From Ruania rhizosphaerae (GTDB taxonomy: Bacteria > Actinomycetota > Actinomycetes > Actinomycetales > Beutenbergiaceae): 64,000 bases of DNA. Position numbers and translations under genes: made by a program. Below, in pieces: positions 52,795 to 61,467 of this stretch. Position 1 is the stretch's first letter. Each line of letters begins with the position of its first letter. Under the pieces are notes generated by a model. It was not told the origin of the DNA. It was given only the letters and a program-made list of their open reading frames with translations, and did not search any database. The stretch is from positions 31,903 through 95,902 of the forward strand of contig NZ_VSMB01000015.1 in NCBI RefSeq assembly GCF_009805705.1, written 5' to 3'.

Positions 52795-53937
52795 ATGTCT
52801 GAAGCGCTCATCGCACGCGTCCGCGAAGCCATGACCTCGGTGCTCGACCCGGAGATCCGGCGGCCGATCACCGACCTCGACATGGTGCGCGACGTCGTCG
52901 TGCTCGGCGAGGGTGACGATGGTGCGGCGGTTCAGGTCACGATCGCCCTGACGACGTCCGGCTGCCCGCTGCGCGAGACCATCACGCGGGACGTCACCAA
53001 CGCATCCGACGCCGTCGAGGGTGTCGCGCGCACCGAGGTGAGCATGACCGTCATGACGGACGAGGAGCGCACTGCCCTGCGCACCAAGCTCCGTGGTGGG
53101 ATGGCCGAGCCGGTGATCCCGTTCGCGCAGCCGGACAACCTGACCAAGGTCTACGCCGTGGCTTCCGGCAAGGGCGGGGTCGGCAAGTCCACGGTGACGG
53201 CGAACCTCGCCGCCGCGATGGCCGCCGAGGGTCTCAAGGTGGGCGTGGTGGATGCCGATGTGTACGGCTTCTCGTTGCCTCGGATGCTCGGAGTCGAACT
53301 CCCGCCCACCAAGGTGGACGACATGATCCTCCCGCCGGTGGCCGGCGACGTGAAGGTCATCTCGATCGGGATGTTCACCGAACCCGGCCGCGCCGTCGTC
53401 TGGCGTGGCCCGATGCTGCACCGGGCGTTGCAGCAGTTCCTGGCAGACGTGTTCTGGGGTGACCTGGACGTGCTGCTGCTGGATCTGCCCCCGGGCACAG
53501 GCGACATCGCCATCTCGGTGGCCCAGCTGCTGCCGGACGCTGAACTGCTGGTCGTCACCACACCACAGCTGGCCGCCGCGGAGGTCGCCGAGCGGGCGGG
53601 GGCGATGGCGCAGGCGACCAAGCAGCGGGTGGCCGGGGTGATCGAGAACATGTCCTGGATGGTGCAGCAGGACGGTTCACGCTTGGAGGTCTTCGGCTCC
53701 GGTGGGGGCCAGCGGGTCGCCGAGCAGCTCTCTGAGACTCTCGGCGCCGAGGTTCCCCTCCTGGGGCAGGTGCCGCTGGAAGTGGCACTGCGTGAGGGCG
53801 GAGACTCGGGAGCCCCACTGGTCACCTCTGACGACGACTCCGAGGCCGCGACCGTACTTCGCGACGTGGCACGCACTCTCGGGACACGCCAGCGCGGCCT
53901 CGCGGGGCGCAAACTGTCGATCTCCCCCGTCGGCTGA
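52795..53937 (+). CDS. mrp: Mrp/NBP35-type iron-sulphur carrier ATPase
   Basis: This 380-residue P-loop ATPase (ApbC/Mrp family) carries or inserts iron-sulphur clusters. An N-terminal MIP18/DUF59 domain (residues 5-80, including DLDMVRDV and TSGCPLRE) is followed by the deviant Walker A GKGGVGKST (about 124-132), VVDADVYGFSLPRML and DLPPGTGDI. The CxxC pair that usually follows the IENMSxx motif is absent; IENMSWM runs into QQDGSRLEVFGSGGGQ. If that pair is needed to bridge the dimer cluster, cluster binding must differ here. Actinobacterial homologues share this variant, from memory. The gene is 9 bases after DUF1003 and convergent with tatB. Confidence 0.9.
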   Translation: MSEALIARVREAMTSVLDPEIRRPITDLDMVRDVVVLGEGDDGAAVQVTIALTTSGCPLRETITRDVTNASDAVEGVARTEVSMTVMTDEERTALRTKLRGGMAEPVIPFAQPDNLTKVYAVASGKGGVGKSTVTANLAAAMAAEGLKVGVVDADVYGFSLPRMLGVELPPTKVDDMILPPVAGDVKVISIGMFTEPGRAVVWRGPMLHRALQQFLADVFWGDLDVLLLDLPPGTGDIAISVAQLLPDAELLVVTTPQLAAAEVAERAGAMAQATKQRVAGVIENMSWMVQQDGSRLEVFGSGGGQRVAEQLSETLGAEVPLLGQVPLEVALREGGDSGAPLVTSDDDSEAATVLRDVARTLGTRQRGLAGRKLSISPVG

Positions 53938-53940
53938 ACC

Positions 53941-54444
53941 TCAGGTGGCTTCGTCGTCGAACGGGGCGCCGTTCGCGAGCGGACTCTCAACCGTCTCGGT
54001 CTCGGTGGCCGCACCCTCGGTCGCGGTGGTCACGCCATCCTCGGCGCCATCCTCCGCCATCTCCTCGGACACGTCCTCGGTGCTCGTGGCAGTCGACGCA
54101 GCCGCTGACGTCGCACCAGCCGCTCGTGCCGCACTGGATGTCGACCGGTTCCGTGTGCCCGTGCCGCTGGGCTTGGTCCGGGAACCATTCGGGTTCACCT
54201 CGTCCAACAGGGCATCCCGCACGATCCGCCGCGGGTCATACTGACGCGGGTCGAGCTTGGTGAAGTCCAGGTCGGCGTCCGGTCCGAGTTCCTCACGGAT
54301 CGACTCGGTGGCTCCCCGGGCCATGTCACGCAGGGTGCGCACCAGCCGCGCGAGCTGCTCGGCGTACTTGGGCAGATGCTGAGGACCGATCAGGATCACC
54401 GCAACGACTGCGATGATCAGGAGCTCCTCGACGTTCATCTGCAC
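53941..54444 (-). CDS. tatB: Sec-independent translocase subunit TatB
   Basis: This 167-residue protein has one N-terminal transmembrane helix (LLIIAVVAVILIGP, about 8-21), the Tat hinge GPQHLPKYAEQLARLVRTL and a long amphipathic helix, then a low-complexity Ala/Thr/Glu tail. The length and the hinge suit TatB rather than TatA. It helps recognise twin-arginine precursors in the membrane. A GTG at 54444 and an ATG two codons in (54438) are alternative starts; a TAGGCT hexamer 10 bases upstream favours a leaderless GTG. It lies downstream of htrA, as in the mycobacterial sigE-rseA-htrA-tatB set. Confidence 0.85.
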   Translation of the reverse strand: MQMNVEELLIIAVVAVILIGPQHLPKYAEQLARLVRTLRDMARGATESIREELGPDADLDFTKLDPRQYDPRRIVRDALLDEVNPNGSRTKPSGTGTRNRSTSSAARAAGATSAAASTATSTEDVSEEMAEDGAEDGVTTATEGAATETETVESPLANGAPFDDEAT

Positions 54445-54549
54445 AGGAGCAGCCTAGCCTCAGCGAACGGGTGCCCCGTGCATCCGCACTGACTCAGAGA
54501 TCGCACGGATAAGGCGAAGCCTGCTATACGTCGCCCCAGCACGCACCTC

Positions 54550-55791
54550 TCACTCACTCTCCTGCTCCCCGAGGGTGACCTCCACGTCACGGTCGGAACC
54601 GTCCTCACGGACGGTCAACGTGACGACGTCACCGGGAGCGTGTGCCCGGATCTTGACGATCAGCTCATCGGCAGAGGTCACCGGCTCAGAGTCGATCGCG
54701 ACGATCACGTCACCGGGTTCCAACCCGGCTTGCTCCGCGGGCCCGCCCGGCACCAGCGGCGGAAGATCGGCGTCGGAGCCCTCCGTCAGGACCTGTACTC
54801 CTTCGCCCTGGTACTGGCCATCCAGCGTGGCTCCGATGATGGGGTATGTCGCGGTACCGGTCTCGATGAGCTGCTCAGCCGTCCGGCGCACCTGCGTGCT
54901 GGGGATGGCGAATCCCAGGCCCACACTGCCGGCAGCCGTGGGCGAACTGGCCGTCGAGGCGATTGCGGAGTTCACCCCGATCACCTGCCCGGCGGCGTTG
55001 ACGAGCGGGCCGCCGGAGTTGCCCGGGTTGATCGCGGCATCGGTCTGGATGGCGTTGAGGAATGATGCGCCCTCCTCACCAGGTACGCTGACCGGTCGGT
55101 TCAGTGCGCTGACGATCCCCGCAGTCACCGTGCCTTCCAGACCGAGTGGTGCGCCGATCGCCACCACCGGGTCACCAACCCGCAGGGCGTCGGAGTCACC
55201 GAGTACCAGCGGCTCCAGGCCATCGACGTCCACATGCAGGACCGCAAGGTCGTAGTCCACGGTCGAACCGACGACGTCGGCCTCCACCTGGTTCCCGTCG
55301 GAGAGCACCACGGTCACTTGTTCGGCCGTGGTGATCACGTGGTGGTTGGTCACGATGTAGCCATCCTCGCGCAGCACGAATCCGCTGCCCGAGCCACCGG
55401 CGCCCCCGGTACGGGTACGGATGTAGACGGTGCTGGGTAGCACGTCCGCTGCGATCGCGGCGACCGATCCCTCAGTGAGCTCCCGGTCCGGTGGTGCCGA
55501 CGATCCTGCCGGGTCAGGCAGGCTGGCGTCGGGAGTCGTCATCAGCCGGGCGCCACCGATCGCCCCGGCGATCAGCCCGATGAGCAGGCTCAGCAGCATC
55601 AGCAGTGCGACCATCCCCCCTGGCACGCCACGCCGACGGCGAGCAGGGACAGCGCTCAACTCCTCTGACCGTGAAGACACACCCGGTGCGGCCGAGGCTG
55701 CTCGTGGTGGCTCCGGGGTGGAAGCGGCCGCGACTGGCGAACCCACCGATGTGGTGAGTTCGCGCGGCGGCTCGGGTGGGTGCCAGGTCAC
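54550..55791 (-). CDS. htrA: HtrA/DegP-type serine protease with PDZ domain
   Basis: This 413-residue envelope protease has a cytoplasmic N-terminus of about 58 residues, one transmembrane helix (about 59-82), a trypsin-like domain and one PDZ domain. Catalytic residues are His in IVTNHHVI, Asp in VDYDLAVL and Ser in NPGNSGGPL. The PDZ domain (about 320-405) contains the carboxylate-binding-loop region and GLEPGDVIVAID. It degrades or chaperones misfolded proteins outside the membrane and is expected to be induced by SigE. The GTG start overlaps the rseA stop. Confidence 0.92.
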   Translation of the reverse strand: MTWHPPEPPRELTTSVGSPVAAASTPEPPRAASAAPGVSSRSEELSAVPARRRRGVPGGMVALLMLLSLLIGLIAGAIGGARLMTTPDASLPDPAGSSAPPDRELTEGSVAAIAADVLPSTVYIRTRTGGAGGSGSGFVLREDGYIVTNHHVITTAEQVTVVLSDGNQVEADVVGSTVDYDLAVLHVDVDGLEPLVLGDSDALRVGDPVVAIGAPLGLEGTVTAGIVSALNRPVSVPGEEGASFLNAIQTDAAINPGNSGGPLVNAAGQVIGVNSAIASTASSPTAAGSVGLGFAIPSTQVRRTAEQLIETGTATYPIIGATLDGQYQGEGVQVLTEGSDADLPPLVPGGPAEQAGLEPGDVIVAIDSEPVTSADELIVKIRAHAPGDVVTLTVREDGSDRDVEVTLGEQESE

Positions 55792-56681
55792 GATCCGGCC
55801 AGCAGGACCTGCAGACCGTTGGTGAGACGATCCACGACTCCCGGGGACTGACCGTCGCCAAGCTCTGCGATGAGCGCGTGCGCCGCAGTCGGATCCTCAC
55901 CCGAGGAGACTGCGACGACCGATCCGCCGCACTGCGCGACCCACCAGTCGCCGGCGACGTGGAATACCTCGTGCCCACCGATGATCACCGGTTCCAGCGC
56001 TGCGGTCATGGCCGGGTCGAGCACTCCGTGCTGCTCTGTCACGTGGACCACGCCGGCGTCACCGGCGATGTCGAGCTGCAGAACAGGGGCTCCGGCATCG
56101 GGATCGTCGATCACCGCGACGTTCTCCACCCGCATCCCGGTCGGCAGCCGATCCGGGGCAGACCAGCCGGCCGCCGCCATCCAGTCCAAGACGGTCCCGG
56201 AGAGTTGCTCACGACCAGGCCCGGAGATCCCTGTAGCGCTGGAGGACCCGACGGCACTGGAGACTTGGCTGCCGGCGAGAACCGCCGGATCCTTGAGCTG
56301 AGGAACCATCGCCGTCAGGTCATCGACCGAACGCTGCTGACCGCCGAGGACGAACAGCGCCACGACGAAAACCCCCACCGAGGCAACCGCGCCGGAGACC
56401 ACCCGCAGCCGGGTGCTGCGCACCGCACGTTCCACCTCACCGGAACCGGCGAACCGACCGGAGGTGCTGTCCGGGATGCTCAGGGCCAGCAGACGTTCGG
56501 TCAGATCGGGACCAGCCGGGATCGCCTGGGCCGACCGCGCCGTGTCGCGGCAGGCCCTCTCCGCCTCCACCTGGGCACGGCACGCCGCGCAGTCGGACAG
56601 GTGCTGTTGTGCACGCGCCGCTCTGGTGGGCGTGAGTTGGCCGTCGACGAAGGGTGAGACAAGGGGACCCAGGTGGCTCAC
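55788..56681 (-). CDS. rseA: Anti-sigma factor RseA (zinc-finger type)
   Basis: This 297-residue protein has the ZAS motif [13 protein letters not shown] (HxxxCxxC) near residues 27-39, which binds the ECF sigma factor, a transmembrane helix ([21 protein letters not shown], about 95-115) and a 180-residue extracytoplasmic part. It should hold SigE inactive until envelope stress leads to its release. The GTG start overlaps the sigE stop (GTGA) and its stop overlaps htrA. The outside domain is longer than in mycobacterial RseA and could sense stress directly. Confidence 0.85.
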   Translation of the reverse strand: MSHLGPLVSPFVDGQLTPTRAARAQQHLSDCAACRAQVEAERACRDTARSAQAIPAGPDLTERLLALSIPDSTSGRFAGSGEVERAVRSTRLRVVSGAVASVGVFVVALFVLGGQQRSVDDLTAMVPQLKDPAVLAGSQVSSAVGSSSATGISGPGREQLSGTVLDWMAAAGWSAPDRLPTGMRVENVAVIDDPDAGAPVLQLDIAGDAGVVHVTEQHGVLDPAMTAALEPVIIGGHEVFHVAGDWWVAQCGGSVVAVSSGEDPTAAHALIAELGDGQSPGVVDRLTNGLQVLLAGS

Positions 56682-57319
56682 AGGGCGCCCTCCGGCCGGA
56701 GAACGGGTGCGGGTTCGGCGGCACGCGGGCTCGGGGCTCGGTGAGCCAGCGCCTTGCGCAACTGGGCCCGACCGCGGTGGATCCGTGACCGGACAGTTCC
56801 CATCGAGACATCCAGGACGGCGGCGATCTCCTCATAGGAGAGGCCCTCGATATCACAGAGCACGACAGCGGCACGGTATTGCGGTTTCATCCCGTCCAGT
56901 GCGGCTTGGATGTCGGAGTCGAGGTGGTCGTGTTCGAATCGCCGCTCCGGAGAGCCGGACTCCCCGGAAGCCGGCACCCGCTCGGCGGCCGGTCCCAGCG
57001 CATCGAACCGGATCCGCTTCTTTCGGCGCTGCCCGTCGAGGAACAGGTTCGTGGTGATGCGGTGCAGCCACCCCTCGAACGTGCCGGGCGAATACGAGTT
57101 CAGCGAGCGGAACACTCGCACGAACACCTCTTGCGTGAGGTCTTCGGCATCAGCGCGATTGCCGGTCAGGCGGTACGCCAGCCGGAATACCCGGTCGGAG
57201 TTGTCGCGGACGATCTGTTCCCAGGTAGGAGGCTGCCAGAGTCCGTCGGCGCGCCCGGCATCGGCGGCCAGGTGGTCGGCGGTCGGCAGCGGCGATGTGG
57301 TGTCCATGACATCACCCAT
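56678..57319 (-). CDS. sigE: ECF sigma factor SigE
   Basis: This 213-residue ECF sigma factor has region 2 ([32 protein letters not shown]) with the EDLTQEVF core, a linker and region 4 ([41 protein letters not shown]). Such factors direct RNA polymerase to envelope-stress promoters. It is first in the operon with rseA, htrA and tatB, matching mycobacterial sigE. ATG 57319 or the internal ATG 57307 may be used; GGGTGAT precedes the second. No GGAACC-type autoregulated promoter was identified with confidence, although GGAACTTCC occurs in the leader. Confidence 0.9.
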   Translation of the reverse strand: MGDVMDTTSPLPTADHLAADAGRADGLWQPPTWEQIVRDNSDRVFRLAYRLTGNRADAEDLTQEVFVRVFRSLNSYSPGTFEGWLHRITTNLFLDGQRRKKRIRFDALGPAAERVPASGESGSPERRFEHDHLDSDIQAALDGMKPQYRAAVVLCDIEGLSYEEIAAVLDVSMGTVRSRIHRGRAQLRKALAHRAPSPRAAEPAPVLRPEGAL

Positions 57320-57459
57320 GCTACGTCGGCAACCTGGGAACTTCCTGAGAAGACGGTCCGGCCACCACCATCAGCCCGGCTCCCACAGCCCAGGAGTCTT
57401 CTGGGACCAGCTTGCAGACCTCTGCTGGGCGCCTCCCGGCCCGCGCGGCTCCTCGGCGC

Positions 57460-57465
57460 TACCAT
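57460..57465 (+). promoter_or_regulatory. -10 hexamer TACCAT upstream of the O-methyltransferase
   Basis: TACCAT lies 47 bases before the apparent ATC start. If used, it places the transcript start after all upstream in-frame sense codons that could serve as starts, and no ATG, GTG or TTG occurs in frame between it and the conserved protein start. Confidence 0.35.
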
Positions 57466-57500
57466 CGGGGCACCCGTCCGCTGCTCTCGCCGCACCCCCT

Positions 57501-57514
57501 GGAGGCCCACCATC
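57501..57514 (+). promoter_or_regulatory. Ribosome-binding site preceding an ATC start
   Basis: A consensus GGAGG (57501-57505) is followed by six bases and then ATC (57512-57514), where the conserved O-methyltransferase N-terminus begins. No canonical start codon lies at a usable distance from this Shine-Dalgarno. Confidence 0.55.
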
Positions 57515-58144
57515 GCTGCCGACAAGGCCCAGAGCTGGGCCTACACCGAGGACTTCCTCGTCGAGACCGAACCGATCCAGGCTGCCCGCGGCCGCGCCGA
57601 GGAGCTGGGCGTCACACCCGTCTCGCCAGGGACTGGTGCGGCGCTGCGCATGCTCGCGGCGGCGGCGAAGGCACATGCGGTGGCCGAGGTCGGAACCGGG
57701 ACCGGGGTCTCGGGCCTGTGGCTGCTCGAGGGGATGGCGACCGACGGGGTGCTGACCACGATCGACGTCGAGGTGGAGCACCAACGCGCCGCGAAGGAGG
57801 CGTTTGCGACCGCGCAGGTGCGCTCCACGCGCACGCGCACCATCTCCGGCCGGGCCCTCGACGTCCTGCCCCGGCTGGCGGACTCCGCCTACGACATGGT
57901 GGTCATCGACGGCGACCCTGCCGAGACCTCCGACGACGCCGATCAGGCGATCCGGATGCTGCGCACCGGCGGGATCCTCGCCGTCACGGATGCGCTGTGG
58001 CACGACCGGGTGGCCGACCCGGCCCGGCGCGACGAACAGACCGTCGCGATGCGCGAACTCGGCCGCCGGATCCGCGAGGACGAGCGTCTCCTGCCGAGCC
58101 TGCTGCCCGTGGGTGACGGGCTACTCGTGGCGGTACTCCGCTAG
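57512..58144 (+). CDS. SAM-dependent O-methyltransferase (catechol-type), probable ATC start
   Basis: This 210-residue class I O-methyltransferase (family of Rv1220c) has the SAM-binding AEVGTGTGVSGLWLLEGM, the acidic residue in LTTIDVEVEH and the metal-site region VVIDGDPAETSDDADQ. It probably methylates a hydroxyl with a divalent metal. Conserved sequence begins with AADKAQSWAYTEDF; the codon directly before it is ATC, preceded by GGAGG at 6 bases. No ATG, GTG or TTG in frame lies near, so ATC is the probable start. It is divergent from sigE, the mycobacterial arrangement, and is followed by a hairpin. Confidence 0.8.
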   Translation: MAADKAQSWAYTEDFLVETEPIQAARGRAEELGVTPVSPGTGAALRMLAAAAKAHAVAEVGTGTGVSGLWLLEGMATDGVLTTIDVEVEHQRAAKEAFATAQVRSTRTRTISGRALDVLPRLADSAYDMVVIDGDPAETSDDADQAIRMLRTGGILAVTDALWHDRVADPARRDEQTVAMRELGRRIREDERLLPSLLPVGDGLLVAVLR

Positions 58145-58147
58145 GAA

Positions 58148-58177
58148 GTTCCGCCAGGCGATACCTGCTGGCGGAAC
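58148..58177 (+). terminator. Terminator hairpin after the O-methyltransferase
   Basis: Arms 58148-58157 and 58168-58177 form a 10-bp stem with a 10-base loop, starting 3 bases after the stop codon. The downstream T-run is weak. Confidence 0.6.
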
Positions 58178-58243
58178 CTCTGACACGCTCAGGTATGGGG
58201 CCAGGATCACCCGGCTCGAAATAATTCACGTGCCTACCCTCGT

Positions 58244-58286
58244 TAGGATGAACTGACTGCCTGCGGGGGCCTTTCCCCTGCCGCAG
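58244..58286 (+). promoter_or_regulatory. Promoter and leader hairpin of the MFS exporter
   Basis: TAGGAT (58244-58249) is preceded by an AT-rich CGAAATAATTC (58218-58227) unusual for this DNA. It is followed at 58261-58286 by a GC-rich hairpin with arms ctgcgg and ccgcag plus an inner GGG/CCC pairing. The MFS start lies 49 bases after the hairpin. A two-codon frame ATG-AAC-TGA overlaps the -10 region. An attenuation-type role for the leader is possible but not demonstrable by eye. Confidence 0.3.
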
Positions 58287-58335
58287 TCCCCCTGTGCCGC
58301 CTGCCTCGGTCCCTCTTCTGCTGCGGAGCCATCCT

Positions 58336-59829
58336 GTGAATGCTGATACGACAACTGTGCCTGCCCAGCCAAGCCGGGCCGAGGAGATCGACCCCGCAGG
58401 CTTGAAGGTGATCTGGCTGCTGTTGGCGGCCGCGTTCGTGGCCATCCTCAACGAGACCACGATGGCCATCGCCATCCCCGAGCTGAACCGGAGTCTCGGC
58501 ATCCCCCCTGAGCAGGGTCAGTGGCTCACGAGTGCCTTCATGTTGACGATGGCCGTGGTGATCCCGACGACCGGATTCCTCATCCAGCGGTTCACCACCC
58601 GGCAGATCTTCCTGGCAGCGATCACGTCATTCGTGCTGGGGACCGCGATCTGCCTCGTCGCGCCGGGTTTCCTCACCCTTCTCGCCGGCCGGGTGGTCCA
58701 GGCGGCCGGTACCGGCATCATGCTGCCGCTGTTGATGACGACCATCATGAACGTGGTGCCTGCCCACTCCCGCGGCCGCATGATGGGGCGTGTGGGGATG
58801 GTCATCGCCCTCGCCCCGGCGATCGGACCGACGCTCTCAGGTGTCGTGCTCGACAGCCTCGGGTGGCGCTGGCTGTTCGGGATCGTCCTGCCCATCGCAC
58901 TGGTCGCGATGACGCTGGGGGCGCGCTGGCTCACCAACCTCGGAGTCACCACCCGAGCGCCGATCGACGTGATCTCCATCGTGCTCTCCGCTCTCGCCTT
59001 CGGAGGCATCGTGTACGGCCTGAGCCGGCTCGGTGGCGGGCACGGTGGTGAGTCGGGCGGTGCATCGAACGGCGGCGACGTCCTGCCCTGGTCCGCCGTC
59101 GCCGCGGGCGTGGTGTTCCTCGGCGTCTTCGTCTGGCGCCAGCTCGCGCTGCAGCGCCGCAGTGCCGCGCTGCTCGACCTGCGGGTGTTCACCTCACGCA
59201 ACTACGTCATCGCGGTCATCATCATGTCCATCGTGGCGCTGTCGATGTTCGGCACGTTCTCGCTGCTGCCGCAGTATCTGCAGAATGTGGTCGGGCTGGG
59301 CGCGACCCAGTCGGGACTGGTGCTCCTGCCGGGTTCGGTCATCATGGGACTGCTCGGCCCCCTCATGGGACGCCTCTACGATGCGCGTGGCCCCCGCACC
59401 TTGCTGGTGCCCGGGACGATCCTGATCACGGCTGCGATGTTCGTGTACTCGAGCGCCGATCTGCAGACGCCGGTGGCGTTGCTGGTGTGTACGCAGATCG
59501 CCATGTCGCTGGGCCTGGCCGGTTCGTTCACTCCGCTGTTCTCAGCTTCGCTGGGCTCGCTCGAACGCTCGCTCTACTCGCACGGCTCCGCGGCGCTGAA
59601 CACGTTGCAGCAGGTCGCCGGTGCGGCAGGGACCGCGCTGCTGATCTCGGTCTACTCCACCGCGCTGCACGCCGGGCGGGCCGAGGGGCTGTCCGTGGCC
59701 GAAGCCGGCGCACCCGGCGCCCAGAACGCGTTCTTCATCGCCGGCTGCATCGCCGCGGTTGCCGTGGTGCTGGCGTTCTTCATCACCAAGCCCGAGGAGT
59801 CGGACGCACCGGTCGCCGCTGAGCACTGA
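58336..59829 (+). CDS. DHA2-family MFS multidrug exporter (EmrB/QacA type)
   Basis: This 497-residue protein has 14 predicted transmembrane helices, the count of the DHA2 drug:proton antiporters. Motif C-like PAIGPTLSGVVLDSLGWRW lies in the fifth helix. The segment NETTMAIAIPELNRSL in helix 1 resembles the family D1 motif, with Glu where Asp is usual. Substrates cannot be read from sequence. GTG 58336 was chosen because GGAG lies 9 bases upstream; GTG 58294 would add 14 residues. Its stop codon lies inside a heptamer tandem repeat. The AT-rich promoter makes it a candidate for WhiB7-type control, but that is conjecture. Confidence 0.85.
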   Translation: MNADTTTVPAQPSRAEEIDPAGLKVIWLLLAAAFVAILNETTMAIAIPELNRSLGIPPEQGQWLTSAFMLTMAVVIPTTGFLIQRFTTRQIFLAAITSFVLGTAICLVAPGFLTLLAGRVVQAAGTGIMLPLLMTTIMNVVPAHSRGRMMGRVGMVIALAPAIGPTLSGVVLDSLGWRWLFGIVLPIALVAMTLGARWLTNLGVTTRAPIDVISIVLSALAFGGIVYGLSRLGGGHGGESGGASNGGDVLPWSAVAAGVVFLGVFVWRQLALQRRSAALLDLRVFTSRNYVIAVIIMSIVALSMFGTFSLLPQYLQNVVGLGATQSGLVLLPGSVIMGLLGPLMGRLYDARGPRTLLVPGTILITAAMFVYSSADLQTPVALLVCTQIAMSLGLAGSFTPLFSASLGSLERSLYSHGSAALNTLQQVAGAAGTALLISVYSTALHAGRAEGLSVAEAGAPGAQNAFFIAGCIAAVAVVLAFFITKPEESDAPVAAEH

Positions 59830-59874
59830 GCACTGAGCACTGAGCAGCCAGCCCTGAGCAGCCAGCCCTGAGCG
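59819..59874. repeat. Heptamer tandem array spanning the MFS stop codon
   Basis: Eight 7-base units run in tandem: four ctgagca, then gccagcc, ctgagca, gccagcc and ctgagcg. The MFS stop codon TGA is in the second unit. Because the unit is not a multiple of three, gain or loss of copies beyond the stop is harmless, but changes before it would alter the protein end. Confidence 0.85.
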
Positions 59875-59892
59875 GAGGACGTCGGCGGGAAG

Positions 59893-59933
59893 ACGTGGTG
59901 CTGCCCGGCAGGAACGTGGTGCTGCCGGCAGGA
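59893..59933. repeat. Tandem 20/21-bp direct repeat between MFS exporter and pepA
   Basis: acgtggtgctgcccggcagga (59893-59913) is followed at once by a 20-base copy that lacks one C (59914-59933). With the heptamer array it makes the 115-base gap between the convergent genes almost entirely repetitive. Confidence 0.8.
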
Positions 59934-59944
59934 TGTGAGGCGAC

Positions 59945-61465
59945 CTACCAGTCCAACGCCTGCAACCAGCGCAGCAGCAGCCGCGCTCCGAACCCGGTGG
60001 CCCCCTGACTGACCTCGTGCTCATTCGCGGCCGCGCGAGCCGGCCCAGCAATATCCAGGTGCGCCCACGGTTGGTCACCGGCGAAATGCTGGAGGAAAAG
60101 AGCAGCCGTGATCGAGCCGCCACCGACCTTCGCGTCGGTGGCGATGTGGGAGAGGTCGGCGACGTTCGACTCCAGAGCGCTGCGGTACTCCTCCACCAAG
60201 GGCATCGCCCACACCTGTTCTCCCGAGCGCACGGCCGCTGCTTCCAGCTCCTGCCGGAGAGCGTCGTCGGTCGCATACAGTGCCGCGTGGCGCTTGCCGA
60301 GGCCGAGGCTCGCGGCCCCGGTCAGTGTCGCCACGTCCACGAGCGTGGACGGCTGATACTCAGCACGGGCCCAAGCCATCGCGTCGGCGAGCACCATCCG
60401 TCCCTCGGCGTCGGTGTTGCCGATCTCCACGGTGGTGCCATCGACCATGGTGATGACGTCACTGGGGCGGTAGGACGAGGCGCCGATCGCGTTCTCGGCC
60501 AGCGGCAGCACCCCGACCACCCGAACTGGCAGTCCGGACCTGGCGGCACCCAGCACCGCACCGAGAACCGAGGCCGCACCGGCCATATCGGTCTTCATCG
60601 GGATCATCGCCTCGCGCGGCTTCAGCGAGAGCCCTCCGGTGTCGAAGGTGATCCCCTTCCCCACCAGGACCACCGGCGCACGATCGGTCCCGGATCCGGG
60701 GTGCTCCACGGTGACCAGCCGCGGCGGAGACACCGATCCACCTCCGACGGCGAGGATCCCGCTGAGACCGTGCTCGGCCAGCCAGTGCTCGTCACGGACC
60801 TGCACCCGCAGCCCGTGCTCACGGCCCAACTCGACAGCCTGATCGGCCAGCCACTGCGGAGACTTGATGTTCGAGGGAGCCGCAGCAAGCCGACGGCTGA
60901 CGAGTGTGGTCTCGGCGGCAACGCACCCGTCGTTCACCGCGCCCTGGACATCCGTGTCCGCTGCGGAGCAGATCGTGACCTGGCCGACCGGGGCCGGTTG
61001 CTCACGACGACCGACATAGGGCGGCACGTAGGCACCGAGCTGCACGCCTTCGACCACGGCCGTCAGTGCGTCACCGGTCATCAGGTCACCGGTGGCGAGC
61101 ACCACGTGCTCCCGGCCGCGCGTGCTGCGTGCAAGGACAGCACCGGCCCGACGAGCAGACCGCGGCGCCCCGTCCCCGATGCCGAGGAAGATCACGCGCC
61201 GGGGAAGCCCGTCCCACATGGGCACCGACGGCAGCGTCACCGTGACGGCCTCACCGGCTACGCCGCTCGCGCCGGCCTCGGCAGCCCAGGCCGCCAGATC
61301 GGTCTCGTACCCCGGCACCTCGGCGAGACACACACCCGGCTGAGCTGCGCCGTCGTGATCTTCAGGGGCGACGGCGAGCGCCAGCGTGACCTGATCGCCC
61401 CAGTCGATCAGCTGCTGCCGGGTGAGGGCAGATGGTCCGGTGGTCAGTGTAGGGGGGTGGGGCAT
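59945..61465 (-). CDS. pepA: Leucyl aminopeptidase (M17 family) PepA
   Basis: This 506-residue cytosolic aminopeptidase releases N-terminal residues from peptides using two metal ions. Metal and catalytic motifs are VGKGITFDTGGLSLKP, MKTDMAGAASV and the family signature NTDAEGRMVLADA. The N-terminal regulatory domain (1-170) is less conserved, as usual. It is downstream of the DUF3117 gene on the same strand, 2 bases apart, so it may be cotranscribed with it. It ends close to the repetitive gap after the convergent MFS gene. Confidence 0.93.
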   Translation of the reverse strand: MPHPPTLTTGPSALTRQQLIDWGDQVTLALAVAPEDHDGAAQPGVCLAEVPGYETDLAAWAAEAGASGVAGEAVTVTLPSVPMWDGLPRRVIFLGIGDGAPRSARRAGAVLARSTRGREHVVLATGDLMTGDALTAVVEGVQLGAYVPPYVGRREQPAPVGQVTICSAADTDVQGAVNDGCVAAETTLVSRRLAAAPSNIKSPQWLADQAVELGREHGLRVQVRDEHWLAEHGLSGILAVGGGSVSPPRLVTVEHPGSGTDRAPVVLVGKGITFDTGGLSLKPREAMIPMKTDMAGAASVLGAVLGAARSGLPVRVVGVLPLAENAIGASSYRPSDVITMVDGTTVEIGNTDAEGRMVLADAMAWARAEYQPSTLVDVATLTGAASLGLGKRHAALYATDDALRQELEAAAVRSGEQVWAMPLVEEYRSALESNVADLSHIATDAKVGGGSITAALFLQHFAGDQPWAHLDIAGPARAAANEHEVSQGATGFGARLLLRWLQALDW

Positions 61466-61467
61466 CC

